33,157 bases of DNA from Alphaproteobacteria bacterium (GCA_030682495.1 JAUXOC010000016.1:1-33157), one strand, 5' to 3'. Numbered from the stretch's first letter, positions 15,152 through 23,171 are shown. Notes: generated by a model from the sequence alone, not told the origin. Numbers and translations are program-made.

Positions 15152-16642
15152 ATGGCAATCGATGATCCCGCACCGATAGAAGAACAGCCTTCGCGGCCCA
15201 CGTCTGCGCGCGCGGGCGGCTTGCGCGCGATGTTTGGCATGTACGCGCGACCTTCTGACAGCGATGATATTTTTGGCGAAGCCGGATTTGGTATGGAGGC
15301 GGGCTTGCCGAGCGAGGTGCGCCGTGTTTTGCAGGCAAAAATGTCTCTGCGCAGTGTGCCGCCGGATGCCGAAATCAAACTCGCCGCCGTCTCCGCGCCA
15401 AAAGCCGAGGCGCAGCAGAACACAGACGGGCCCGTGGCGTTTGAATACGGCTGGTGCTATACCGACCACAAAACCGGTAAGGAAATCCGCGAAGACTTTC
15501 GCGCGGTGGATTATCTGAACGATGAGCCCTATGCCACGCGCGTGCATGCGATGCTGGAACAGCTTGGCCTGCCTGCCCCGCGTGCGGAAGAAGTTTTTCG
15601 CGGCACGCATCATGATCTTTTGTTCCTCAACAGCCATGGCGTCGTGCTGCGCATCGGCCCGCTGGATACGGAAGATCTGATCAACCCCGGCATTCTGCAA
15701 CCGCTGGGGTGGCTGGAGGATAGCGGAAGCAAAGTGATGTCAGGCGGGGTCAATCTGCCACTGACGGTGGCCATCTACCCAGGGGTGGAGCTGGACAGGC
15801 AGTATGACGATGCGGAGAAGAAACCCGCACTGGCCGGCAGTCTTTACGACATTCTGACCGCGACGCAGCAAGGCACTGGCGATGTGGATACGACGGGCAA
15901 TACAGGCATCATCCGCGTGCTTGACGACGACGGGCGCGAAGTGGCGGTGAGGCTGCTGGTGGATGCGGATAACCGTTATAACGGCTCGTCGGTCAGAATG
16001 CGCGAGAAAAAAAGCAGCCAGATGCACGAACAATCCGGCAGCGCCGCCAGTGACAGCAGCGCCGGCACAGCGGCGGCACCGGTCAGCAAAGGCGACGTGC
16101 TTTTCAATACGCTTTGCACGGTTTTCAACGCCGTGAAAAATGTGCGCTATTGGGAAAAGGCTTACGAAGCGCATGAGCCGCTGCGGCATATGTTCTGGGA
16201 GGCCTTCGGCGGTGTCGCTGCGGTGACGGGGTTGCCCGATATCCCTGCGCGCGAAAAATTCTGGGCGACCTGCGCCGCCGTCACCAACAAGCCGATGGAA
16301 ATCACCCTGCCGGTCTGGCAGATGAAAAAAGACGACGCGGGCAACGTTTCGTACGAACGGCAAGAGCTGTATGTGCCGCATCTGGTGCTCTACCGCCCGT
16401 GGACGGGGCAGGATGCTGATCGCATCGTACAGCCGATCAAACAGTCCAAAGGTTTCTGCAAGGCCGTGGCGCAGGCGCATGGCCGAAACTTCGGCAAGTT
16501 CAAAATCACCGAAGACCCGCTGGCGCGCCGCGACGATTTCGATGCGCGGATGAAAGATTTCATGCGGGGCGCCGATAAAAATCTCGGCCAGCGTCTCGCC
16601 TCCATCGGCCGCCGCGTCTGGCGCGAAATCAGGAATTTCTGA
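15152..16642 (+). CDS. unknown 496-residue cytoplasmic protein
   Basis: No family was recognised. The N-terminus (1-90) is probably disordered and Pro/Ala/Ser-rich. Residues about 95-215 include AFEYGWCYTDHKTGKEIRED and a beta-rich FRGTHHDLLFLNSHGVVLRI. A Ser/Ala/Gly-rich linker (about 291-310) separates it from a C-terminal domain with tryptophans and WEKAYEAHEPLRHMFWEAFG. The end is basic (LASIGRRVWREIRNF). There is no signal peptide or membrane span. No Shine-Dalgarno precedes ATG 15152, and a -10 sits six bases upstream, so the mRNA is probably leaderless. With the divergent ART-like gene it flanks tRNA-Val; whether they work together is unknown. Confidence 0.82.
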   Translation: MAIDDPAPIEEQPSRPTSARAGGLRAMFGMYARPSDSDDIFGEAGFGMEAGLPSEVRRVLQAKMSLRSVPPDAEIKLAAVSAPKAEAQQNTDGPVAFEYGWCYTDHKTGKEIREDFRAVDYLNDEPYATRVHAMLEQLGLPAPRAEEVFRGTHHDLLFLNSHGVVLRIGPLDTEDLINPGILQPLGWLEDSGSKVMSGGVNLPLTVAIYPGVELDRQYDDAEKKPALAGSLYDILTATQQGTGDVDTTGNTGIIRVLDDDGREVAVRLLVDADNRYNGSSVRMREKKSSQMHEQSGSAASDSSAGTAAAPVSKGDVLFNTLCTVFNAVKNVRYWEKAYEAHEPLRHMFWEAFGGVAAVTGLPDIPAREKFWATCAAVTNKPMEITLPVWQMKKDDAGNVSYERQELYVPHLVLYRPWTGQDADRIVQPIKQSKGFCKAVAQAHGRNFGKFKITEDPLARRDDFDARMKDFMRGADKNLGQRLASIGRRVWREIRNF

Positions 16643-16743
16643 TTTTTCCGTTACGAAGATAAATCATCCGGCATGGCGTTTCATCTTTGATGGTGCGAAG
16701 GGGCAGGTTTCGCCGCATGTGCCCACATGTACACAAAAAGTTT

Positions 16744-16769
16744 GCCCGTGCCGAGGGGGCGGCACGGGC
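16744..16769 (-). terminator. Rho-independent terminator of the 43-residue gene
   Basis: A perfect 10-bp stem, GCCCGTGCCG with CGGCACGGGC, around a 6-base loop. On the minus strand it is followed by AAACTTTTT. It lies 52 bases past the stop of the small gene at 16822. Confidence 0.75.
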
Positions 16770-16821
16770 AGGGGGGTACGGAGGGTAGTAACCTTAGGAA
16801 AGAAACGGTATCTCGTTCGGC

Positions 16822-16953
16822 CTAGCGCTGCTGTTGCCGTGGCTTTTGCACGCGGACCGGAATGGGTTGCAATTGCGGCTGCGGGATGAAGGCGTCTCTC
16901 ACGGCTTCCGCGGCCTTGTCAAAAACTTCTTTGCATTTTTTGCCGAATGACAT
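16822..16953 (-). CDS. small basic protein, 43 aa
   Basis: A short gene: it begins MSFGKKCKEVFDKAAEAVRD and ends in a Gln/Pro/Arg tail (VRVQKPRQQQR). Support is an AAAGGCAG ribosome site just before ATG 16953, a strong terminator just after it, and tight packing 30 bases below the response-regulator gene on the same strand. The N-terminal part could form an amphipathic helix. No function is proposed; it may share the CtrA-box promoter of the upstream gene. Confidence 0.62.
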   Translation of the reverse strand: MSFGKKCKEVFDKAAEAVRDAFIPQPQLQPIPVRVQKPRQQQR

Positions 16954-16983
16954 GGCTCTGCCTTTCAAAACGATCATCTGTGG

Positions 16984-17445
16984 TTAGGCTTGTACCTGCG
17001 ACGCGCTACGTTTTTGCGCGAAATCGGCATAGATCACTTTGTGCTCTGTGGTGCCGTTCTTTTGCGTGTGCATCGGCAGGCCGCCTTGGCCCATCAGGTA
17101 ACGCACGCGGCTGACGATATCTTTCAGGTGGAACGGGCGGGTGGTCACGGGTGCCGGTGCATAGGCGGGGGTGGAGAACGTATCCATTGCCACGCCGGCA
17201 AAACCGGTGATGAAGATGATCTGCAGCTCGGGGTTTTCCTGCAGCGCTTTTTGCGCGAGGATAAAACCGTCAACGCCCGGCATGACGATATCGACCAGCA
17301 AAACGTCATAGCAATCTTCCGAGGACATGCGCCATGCATCAAGGCAGTTGTCCACAATCTCCACGCTGTTGCCCGCCTTTTTCAGCGAAGCGTACAGGTA
17401 TTCGGCGGTGGATTTATTGTGTTCTGCAACCAAGATGCGTGCCAT
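16984..17445 (-). CDS. CpdR-like stand-alone receiver protein, degenerate
   Basis: A 153-residue single receiver domain closest in shape to CpdR, the ClpXP adaptor that times CtrA proteolysis: MARILVAEHNKST, LLVDIVMPGVDGF (Asp52, the phosphorylation site), FITGFAGVAMD (Thr80) and RPFHLKDIV. Two key positions differ from a working receiver. The acidic pocket normally reads E-D-D but here is Glu8-His9-Asn10, and the invariant Lys before Pro-Phe is Arg103. A 40-residue C-terminal extension is also unlike CpdR. GGGGAG lies upstream of ATG 17445. The promoter region holds a CtrA-type box. It is likely a diverged paralogue, with a normal cpdR expected elsewhere. Confidence 0.85.
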   Translation of the reverse strand: MARILVAEHNKSTAEYLYASLKKAGNSVEIVDNCLDAWRMSSEDCYDVLLVDIVMPGVDGFILAQKALQENPELQIIFITGFAGVAMDTFSTPAYAPAPVTTRPFHLKDIVSRVRYLMGQGGLPMHTQKNGTTEHKVIYADFAQKRSASQVQA

Positions 17446-17488
17446 TTTTTGAACTCCCCTAATCTAATTTGCCGTTTGTTGTCTGCTA

Positions 17489-17503
17489 TTAATCGTTTGT
17501 TAA
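17489..17503. promoter_or_regulatory. CtrA-type box upstream of the CpdR-like gene
   Basis: A perfect TTAA-N7-TTAA, 44 bases above ATG 17445. A further TTAA lies 9 bases beyond (17513-17516). CtrA binding is inferred from the motif. Confidence 0.55.
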
Positions 17504-17717
17504 TGTCTTATGTTAATAGTAGAACATTTTCCAGAAAGGCGGTCAAGGGAATTAATAAACAAAAAGTTAACATTACGAGTTATAAAGTTGCTTTCGATCT
17601 TGCTGTTCTGTTTATTTTCAATGGGTTAACCTTCGCTGTTTTCGCCTGAAATTATTGACGATTTCTTAACGGGAGCGGGTGTAAACTGGAGAGATATTAC
17701 CATCGCGAGGTGTTTTC

Positions 17718-18338
17718 ATGCGCTGCCCGAACCCGCTGTCTTTTTCTAAATCTTTGTTATTTATGACTGTTTTCTGCATCCTGATTCACGCGGGTGCAGC
17801 CGGTGCGGGGGCGGGCGAGTCGCAAGCCACCCCTGACCCGCAGCAACCGCAGACAGAGGCGCCAGTGCCGCACCCGTTTAATGTCATCCCGCCGAGCATG
17901 ACCGTCGAGGAATTTAACCGCCATATGACGGGTGCGGCAGAGGCCACCCTGACGCTGGAGGGTTTTGTTGCCCTACGTGCCGCAGAGCCGCGTCTGAGGG
18001 TGCTGGATACCCGTGCGCCGAAAGGCTTCGCTTATCAGCGCATCAAAGGCTCGCTCAATCTGCCGCTGACCGACATGACCGAACATACGCTGCCCGTGCT
18101 ACTGCCCGACCGCAGCGCTCCTGTGGTGCTGGTCTGCGACCAAAGCTTTGCGCCGACGCGGCTGATGTCGATGACGCTGCAGGCCTGGCCGGTTTTAAAG
18201 GCCAACGGCTACAGCCGCGTCTATCGCCTCAATCTCTGGCGACCCGAAACCGAGGGCGCGCCGATGAACAGCCGGGAAGATATCGAAAAACATGTTCCGC
18301 TGGAGGGCAGCTTCCACCCGCGGGTGTCCACGCCTTAA
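17718..18338 (+). CDS. exported rhodanese-like protein
   Basis: A 206-residue protein with a signal peptide (SLLFMTVFCILIHAGAAGAG), a Pro/Gln linker and a rhodanese domain from about residue 75. LRVLDTRAPKGFAYQRIKGS and LNLPLTDMTEH are the usual entry motifs. VLVCDQSFAPTRLM carries a Cys at the active-site position, so persulfide chemistry is possible. The loop after Cys is longer than the classic CxxxxR loop, so activity is uncertain. CGAGGTG lies 6 bases before ATG 17718. A bidirectional terminator separates it from the convergent DsbA-like gene. Confidence 0.85.
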   Translation: MRCPNPLSFSKSLLFMTVFCILIHAGAAGAGAGESQATPDPQQPQTEAPVPHPFNVIPPSMTVEEFNRHMTGAAEATLTLEGFVALRAAEPRLRVLDTRAPKGFAYQRIKGSLNLPLTDMTEHTLPVLLPDRSAPVVLVCDQSFAPTRLMSMTLQAWPVLKANGYSRVYRLNLWRPETEGAPMNSREDIEKHVPLEGSFHPRVSTP

Positions 18339-18360
18339 CAGGTATGTGCCTTACGGATAA

Positions 18361-18391
18361 AAAAAGCCCCGCAATGATGCGGGGCTTTTTT
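18361..18391. terminator. bidirectional Rho-independent terminator
   Basis: GCCCCGC (18366-18372) pairs with GCGGGGC (18379-18385) around a 6-base loop, flanked by A5 on the left and T6 on the right. It serves the convergent rhodanese-like and DsbA-like genes. Confidence 0.92.
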
Positions 18392-18407
18392 GTAGGACAG
18401 ATGGATC

Positions 18408-19241
18408 TTATTTCTTTTCAGGCGCAGGTGTAGGTGTGGGCGCAGGTGTGGGCGCGCCCGTGGCCGCGTTCTTGCGGCGCAGTTCCTGAATTTTCACTTT
18501 CATCTCCGACAGGGGCAGCGCGCCGGGGACGATTTCTTCGCCCAGAACAAAAGCGGGTGTGCCGTTGATGTTCATCTGGCTGGCCAGACTGCGGTTTTGC
18601 TCCAGCGAGATCAATACTTCCGTGCCTTCGGCATCCTGACGCGCCTTGTCGACATTCAGGCCGGCTTCGGTGGCCAGACGCGTCAGCACATCGGCGTTGA
18701 TCTGCCCCTGATGTTTCATCAGCAGGCTGTGGAATTCAAAATATTTGCTCTGGCGGTGTGCGGCCAGCGCCCATTTTGCAGCCAGCTCGGACGAGGGGCC
18801 GAGGATCGGCAGTTCCTTGAAGACGATCTTGACGTTCGGATCTTCTTTGACGAGCGCCTGCAGCTCCGGCAGGACTTTTTTGCAATAACCGCAGTTGTAG
18901 TCAAAAAACTCAACGATGGTGACGTCGCCTTTTTCATTGCCGATGAAGGGGCTGCGTTCGTTGCGGAACAGACGGTCCTTGTTCATTTCCACGGCGGCGG
19001 TTTGCTGTTCCTGCATCGTGCGCTGCTGATAGGCATCGACGGAGGTCAGGATCAGCTGCGGATTTTGGGTGATAAAATCACGGACGATGCTTTCGACGTC
19101 GCCGCGGGTCAGGACGCTGTCGGCTTTTTTGGCGGGCTCGGTGTTTTGTGCCAGCACGGGCGCGCTGAAGGCAACGAGTGCGCTAAAGGTCAGCGCCGTG
19201 GCGCGAAGGGTCAGGCGGCGGTAAAGGCGGATGTCGGACAT
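18408..19241 (-). CDS. DsbA/ScsC-family periplasmic thiol oxidoreductase
   Basis: A 277-residue exported protein that makes or rearranges disulfides in the periplasm. It has a signal peptide (cleavage near APVLAQ), an N-terminal helical part like that which oligomerises ScsC, a thioredoxin fold with CGYC (Cys117, Cys120) in EFFDYNCGYCKK, and the cis-proline loop NGTPAF (Pro229). The C-terminus is a Pro/Thr/Ala tail (PTPAPTPTPAPEKK), unusual for the family. GGGGAG lies 9 bases before ATG 19241. It lies 110 bases below the BepA-type gene on the same strand; M48 protease plus DsbA is a recurrent alphaproteobacterial pair, consistent with envelope protein quality control. Confidence 0.92.
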   Translation of the reverse strand: MSDIRLYRRLTLRATALTFSALVAFSAPVLAQNTEPAKKADSVLTRGDVESIVRDFITQNPQLILTSVDAYQQRTMQEQQTAAVEMNKDRLFRNERSPFIGNEKGDVTIVEFFDYNCGYCKKVLPELQALVKEDPNVKIVFKELPILGPSSELAAKWALAAHRQSKYFEFHSLLMKHQGQINADVLTRLATEAGLNVDKARQDAEGTEVLISLEQNRSLASQMNINGTPAFVLGEEIVPGALPLSEMKVKIQELRRKNAATGAPTPAPTPTPAPEKK

Positions 19242-19351
19242 AAACTGGTACTCCCCGTGTGAAAACTGCGGCAGGCGGCGGCGGACGCAAAGGCCGCATC
19301 CCCTTTTATAAACCGCCTGTTATTAAGAAATTGTGCATTAAGACAATAAAA

Positions 19352-20746
19352 TCAATCCTTTTTTTTGTCCTTTTTCCCTATAAGGTCGAGAATGTCTTGC
19401 GCCCGCAGCCAGGCGGCTGATTTTTCCGGCAAATGACGCTGGGCAAGGGTCGCTTCGCGCCGTGCTGTGGGGGCGTCGCCGCGCAAGGCCGCCTGTTCGG
19501 CCAGATGCACCCGTGACAGCCCCTCCTTGCCCTGCCGTCCATAGGCGGTGGCCAAAAGGCGGTGGATATGGGCGGAGCGCGGCTCGTTCCTCAGGGCGCG
19601 CTGTAGCTCCTGCGCGGCCTGTTCGGTGCGCGCCGTGCGGTCTTCGCGCGATTCCAGCAGGGCATGGGCATAGGCGGTGCGGATCAGGCCGGCGTTCGGC
19701 GCATATTCAACCGCGCGGGCATAGGGGGGGATCGATTCCTCGATCCGGCCGCCTTCAAAGAGGATTTGTCCTTTCAGCTCGTGGAACCATGCGTTCTTCG
19801 GCTCTTCTTTTATCAGCTGTTCAAGCAGCGCCAGCGAGGCTTTGGTTTGCGAGCGGCGATAAAGCGCAATCGCCCGCCCATAACGGGCAGGAACGGAGGC
19901 ACCGGTGTCCAGCACCGCGCGCTCGGGATGCAAATAGCCAAACAGCTTCGCCTTCATGCGCGCATGCAGATCGTTCCATTCGGCGGGCATGCTGCCGGGG
20001 CGGCGCTGTTTGCCGATGGCGTCTTGCAGAAAATCGATGCGGTCACGCGTCAGCGGGTGGGTGCGCACATATTCGCTTTGCTGCGATTCCGGCAGCAGTT
20101 CCTGCGACGACAGTTTTTCCATGAAACGTGCCAGTCCTTCGATCGGCAAATGCGAATCCTGCAAATAGCGCAGGCCGGCCTGATCGGCCGAGCTTTCCTG
20201 CACGCGGCTGTGGCGCAGGATATTTTGCTGCGCCAGGGTCGTGCCTGCGACGGTGGCGGCCATCGCGGCCTCGCCCGACCGCGCGCCGATCGCGGTTGCG
20301 ATGCCGATCACCTGCGCAATCAGCGCCTGCATGCGGACATCTTCAACGGCTTCGCGCGTGCGGAACAGGTGGCCGGATGCGATATGGCCGGTCTCATGCG
20401 CGATAACGCCGATCAGTTCGTCCGGAGTTTCGGTTTCAAGGATCAGGCCGGTATGGATAAAAATATTCTGACCGCCCGCGACAAAGGCGTTCAGCGCGTC
20501 GTTCTGCACCAGAATAAAACGCACCGTCTGCGGCGACAGTCCGGCCTGTTCAAAGACGGGACGTGAAAAGCTATGCAGGATGTTTTCAATTTCGTGGTCA
20601 CGCAGCAGGGTCATCTGCGGCGCCTGTGCGCGGGCGGGCTCCGGCGCGGCGGCGCTGAACGTGACAAAAACAGCGGCGGCCAGCAGGGCCCCGCAAAAAA
20701 GACGCGCCCCAAGCCGCGCCATGCTTTTGAATGTCATGCGATCCAT
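19352..20746 (-). CDS. bepA: BepA-type periplasmic M48 metalloprotease with TPR
   Basis: BepA-type proteins help assemble or degrade outer-membrane proteins such as LptD. The 464-residue protein has a signal peptide (GALLAAAVFVTFSAAAPEPARA), an M48 domain with the zinc motif HETGH (about 117-121) and the third ligand in SRVQESSADQAGLRYL. A TPR region follows (RYGRAIALYRRSQTKASLAL, then EPKNAWFHELKGQILFEGGR), and the end is Lys/Asp-rich. ATG 20746 (MDRMTFKSMARL) was chosen because GGCGGA precedes it and the signal peptide then has normal length; the frame is open to 20788. It lies 57 bases below the upstream exported protein gene. Confidence 0.92.
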   Translation of the reverse strand: MDRMTFKSMARLGARLFCGALLAAAVFVTFSAAAPEPARAQAPQMTLLRDHEIENILHSFSRPVFEQAGLSPQTVRFILVQNDALNAFVAGGQNIFIHTGLILETETPDELIGVIAHETGHIASGHLFRTREAVEDVRMQALIAQVIGIATAIGARSGEAAMAATVAGTTLAQQNILRHSRVQESSADQAGLRYLQDSHLPIEGLARFMEKLSSQELLPESQQSEYVRTHPLTRDRIDFLQDAIGKQRRPGSMPAEWNDLHARMKAKLFGYLHPERAVLDTGASVPARYGRAIALYRRSQTKASLALLEQLIKEEPKNAWFHELKGQILFEGGRIEESIPPYARAVEYAPNAGLIRTAYAHALLESREDRTARTEQAAQELQRALRNEPRSAHIHRLLATAYGRQGKEGLSRVHLAEQAALRGDAPTARREATLAQRHLPEKSAAWLRAQDILDLIGKKDKKKD

Positions 20747-20803
20747 TTTATTCCGCCTGTGCGCGTGACCAACGGCCACGCGGCGCATCCGGTTCCGGCG
20801 GTC

Positions 20804-21394
20804 TTAATACAGGAACATGCCCTTGGGCGTGAAATGTCCGACGGAACTGCGGGTTTTCCAGTCGCGCAGGTCGATCAGGGTGTAACCCTTTTCAAAAACC
20901 TCGGTGTATTGCGACAGCAGTTTCAGCGCGCGGCGCTGGTCAAGGTCGGAAAGCTTGTAGAACGTCGGGCCGACTTCCAGCACAGGGATTTGCGCCTGTA
21001 CCTTGGGGTTGTTCAGACGCTCCGCGCCGCCCATATATTGTTTGTGAAAGGTATGGTTTTTGTAGAAACCCTTCAGCGCGCTTTCGGCTGTCCATTTCTG
21101 GCCGTCCCAGGCCGCGGGTTCCCAATCCTGACCATCCCACTGCTGCGGGTGCTGGTGATGCGGGTCGTGGTTCGACGTCATCGGCAGGAAATCGTAATGT
21201 TCGGGGCGCTGAAAAACCCATTTCGGGAAGATGCTCAGCCCGTCGGGCGAGCGTCCGGCGGTGCGCTGTTCGGTGGTGACATTGCGCTGCGCTTCGCCCG
21301 GCTGTGCGGCGGCGGCATCGGCGCTGGCAAAACCCAGCGCAAGCCCTGCGGCGGCAAGAACGGTGGCGAGGCGACGGCCGGACAAGTTTTTCAT
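20804..21394 (-). CDS. exported protein of unknown function, 196 aa
   Basis: It has a signal peptide (LATVLAAAGLALGFASADAAAA). The mature part is rich in Trp, His, Gln and Pro (PHHQHPQQWDGQDWEPAAW), with two near repeats of WDGQ(D/K)W (about residues 86-101). The C-terminal half is more ordered (LKLLSQYTEVFEKGYTLIDL) and ends GHFTPKGMFLY. No family was recognised. It is the first gene of the run leading to the BepA-like protease and DsbA-like oxidoreductase, so it may be a client or helper in envelope maintenance; this is inference from position. Confidence 0.8.
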   Translation of the reverse strand: MKNLSGRRLATVLAAAGLALGFASADAAAAQPGEAQRNVTTEQRTAGRSPDGLSIFPKWVFQRPEHYDFLPMTSNHDPHHQHPQQWDGQDWEPAAWDGQKWTAESALKGFYKNHTFHKQYMGGAERLNNPKVQAQIPVLEVGPTFYKLSDLDQRRALKLLSQYTEVFEKGYTLIDLRDWKTRSSVGHFTPKGMFLY

Positions 21395-21600
21395 ACCCTG
21401 AAACTCCCTGAGAATCCAAAAGGACCTGTTGGTCTGCTTCTTTGACTCTAGCCCAGTTCCCCCCTGAAATCAAAAGCATAAGAGGGCGCCTGCGCATAAG
21501 CCGCGCATTTTTCGGCGTTTTATGGCATAATAAAAGAACGGGGGCTGCCGCACGGGCGGCCACCCGCGCAGAAGACTGGAAGAGGCGGGATATAAAAAGC

Positions 21601-22050
21601 ATGACGGACGCCGTTTCGATTGCGCTCTCGGGTCTAAAAGCCCAGCAGACGCGCCTGGCCGCAACGGCCAGCAATATCGCCAATGCATCGACAACGGGCA
21701 CTGTGTCCGCGGCATCCCCGTCAGCGCCTGCCTCGACCGCCTCTGGCGGTCCTTTAGTCTCGACCGCTTCTGCCGCCTCTACCGTCTACAAACCACTCAA
21801 TGTCAATCTGACCTCCCTCGCCACCGGCGGGGTGCGTGCGGATGTCTCAGCCGATTCGAAGGGCTATAGCCTCATTTATGATCCCTCCAGCCCCTATGCG
21901 AACGGCGAGGGGATGATTGCCGCCCCCAACGTAGACCTGACGCGCGAAATTGTCGGGCTTTTGGAAATAGAGAGCAGTTTCAAAGCCAATCTTGCCGTTA
22001 TGAAAACGCAAGATGAGATGCTGGGCGCGCTGCTCGATACCCGCGTATAA
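21601..22050 (+). CDS. FlgC-like flagellar rod-family protein, orphan
   Basis: A 149-residue protein with both ends of a flagellar rod/hook-family protein. The N-terminal helix is IALSGLKAQQTRLAATASNI followed by ANAST, and the C-terminal helix is NVDLTREIVGLLEIESSFKA leading to a DEMLGALLDTRV end. Between them are a Ser/Ala/Thr-rich stretch and a small domain containing YKPLNVNLTSLATGG and PYANGEGMIAAPNVDL, as in FlgC. No other flagellar genes are nearby. ATG 21601 fits the conserved N-terminus; AGAGGCGGG lies upstream at long spacing. It could be a second FlgC or a rod-like protein for another appendage. Confidence 0.82.
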   Translation: MTDAVSIALSGLKAQQTRLAATASNIANASTTGTVSAASPSAPASTASGGPLVSTASAASTVYKPLNVNLTSLATGGVRADVSADSKGYSLIYDPSSPYANGEGMIAAPNVDLTREIVGLLEIESSFKANLAVMKTQDEMLGALLDTRV

Positions 22051-22093
22051 TTCCATAACGTATTTTTGAACGGGTTATTACAGAAATTTGAGG

Positions 22094-22121
22094 TTGACTC
22101 AGATTTCCGGAACTCTATAGT
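22094..22121 (+). promoter_or_regulatory. promoter with GANTC over the -35
   Basis: TTGACT (22094-22099), a 16-base spacer and TATAGT (22116-22121). GACTC at 22096-22100 overlaps the -35, so CcrM methylation could affect it. The predicted start gives a leader of about 150 bases before ATG 22281. Confidence 0.6.
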
Positions 22122-22130
22122 CGTGCCATT

Positions 22131-22253
22131 CGCAAAACACAGCGCACGACGTCTTCCTTCTCCGTCTTTTTGATGCAGATGATGCCGTCCACAGACAATA
22201 AAACGACTGTGCGTCATACCGTTTTGCGGCCAACGAGAAAAAAACGCACAGTC
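22131..22253 (+). promoter_or_regulatory. structured 5' leader with interlocking stems
   Basis: Two long complementary pairs are visible: CGCAAAAC (22131-22138) with GTTTTGCG (22221-22228), and GACTGTGCGT (22205-22214) with ACGCACAGTC (22244-22253). Their order interlocks, so they form a pseudoknot or two alternative folds. The last stem ends about 15 bases before the GGAG of the next gene. No known riboswitch class was recognised. Confidence 0.4.
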
Positions 22254-22280
22254 CCACATTTTATTTGGAGAACACACGAG

Positions 22281-23114
22281 ATGGAACACCCCGGTTTTAA
22301 ACTTCTGAAAGAAGCCTTCCAGCATTTCGCAGACAAGCACGGCGACGCCGACCTGACCGGCCGCGTTGTCCGCTCCCTCGCTGCCGGCGGCAAAGCTGCC
22401 GTTGACAAAGCGCAGGAAGAATTTCCGAAAGCCTTCGTTAAACAAGTTGTCGGCGATTTCTACGCCCTGATTTCCAGCCAGGAAGTTGCAGACGGCGTGA
22501 GCATGTCCGTTCGCGGCCTCGACGAAGAAAAAGTAAAAGAGCTGATCGACAACGTTGTCGATACGCTGAAACAAGACGAAACCGCCCTGAAACTGGCGAA
22601 GCAGCTGAAAGACACGCTGAACAAAACCTCGACCGACGACCTCGAAAACGCGCTGGATGGCGCGCTGTCCGGCCGTGGCATGGGCGAGCGTATGATCGCC
22701 AAGGCGTTCTTCGAACAAGCCCGTCCGCATATCGATGAAATGCGCGACGCGTCTGAAGAAGAAATCGCCGAGAAAATCAAGGAACTGGCGGATACCATCC
22801 CCAGCGACGCGATTGCCCAGCAAGTTGCAGGCCTGACCCGCGAAGTCACCCCCGAGCGCGTCAGCCAGCAAGCGCACCAGTTCGTCGGCAAACTGCCGTC
22901 CCCCACCGCGATCTCCGAGATCCTGCATGACCTCGGCAAATCGGCCAGCGACAAGTTCGGCCAGATCAGCAAAACGGGCGACCTCAGCAATGCCAAAGGC
23001 ATTCTGGAGCAGTTCGCGAGTGAAGCACGCGACATCGTCGAAACCAAACTCGCCAACGACAACGAGGCGAAAAAGACCTTCAAGCCCAGCAAAGGCCGTG
23101 ACTTCGACCTGTAA
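22281..23114 (+). CDS. charged helical protein of unknown function, 277 aa
   Basis: Soluble and almost entirely alpha-helical by composition, with many Glu, Asp and Lys residues and no signal peptide. It begins MEHPGFKLLKEAFQHFADKH; a segment near 88-110 (LDEEKVKELIDNVVDTLKQD) and another near 150-175 (EMRDASEEEIAEKIKELADT) are amphipathic and could be coiled coil. Its codon use is very clean, with many C-ending codons, which suggests high expression. ATG 22281 is chosen because GGAG precedes it; the frame is open to 22170 but lacks a ribosome site. It has its own promoter, structured leader and terminator, so it is a single-gene unit. Not recognised. Confidence 0.82.
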   Translation: MEHPGFKLLKEAFQHFADKHGDADLTGRVVRSLAAGGKAAVDKAQEEFPKAFVKQVVGDFYALISSQEVADGVSMSVRGLDEEKVKELIDNVVDTLKQDETALKLAKQLKDTLNKTSTDDLENALDGALSGRGMGERMIAKAFFEQARPHIDEMRDASEEEIAEKIKELADTIPSDAIAQQVAGLTREVTPERVSQQAHQFVGKLPSPTAISEILHDLGKSASDKFGQISKTGDLSNAKGILEQFASEARDIVETKLANDNEAKKTFKPSKGRDFDL

Positions 23115-23171
23115 TCTGGCTTGAGACAAGACATTTCTTCATTCCTTTCCCTATAGGAAGAAGAAGTTGAC

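Noticed and set aside
17553-17570. Further CtrA box (two TTAA words)
   Set aside because: Spacing is 11 bases, not 7; a similar TTAA-N11-TTAA near 19323 was rejected for the same reason.
21894-23129. 411-codon minus-strand frame
   Set aside because: Antisense to the FlgC-like and helical protein genes, both of which have motifs, promoters or terminators.
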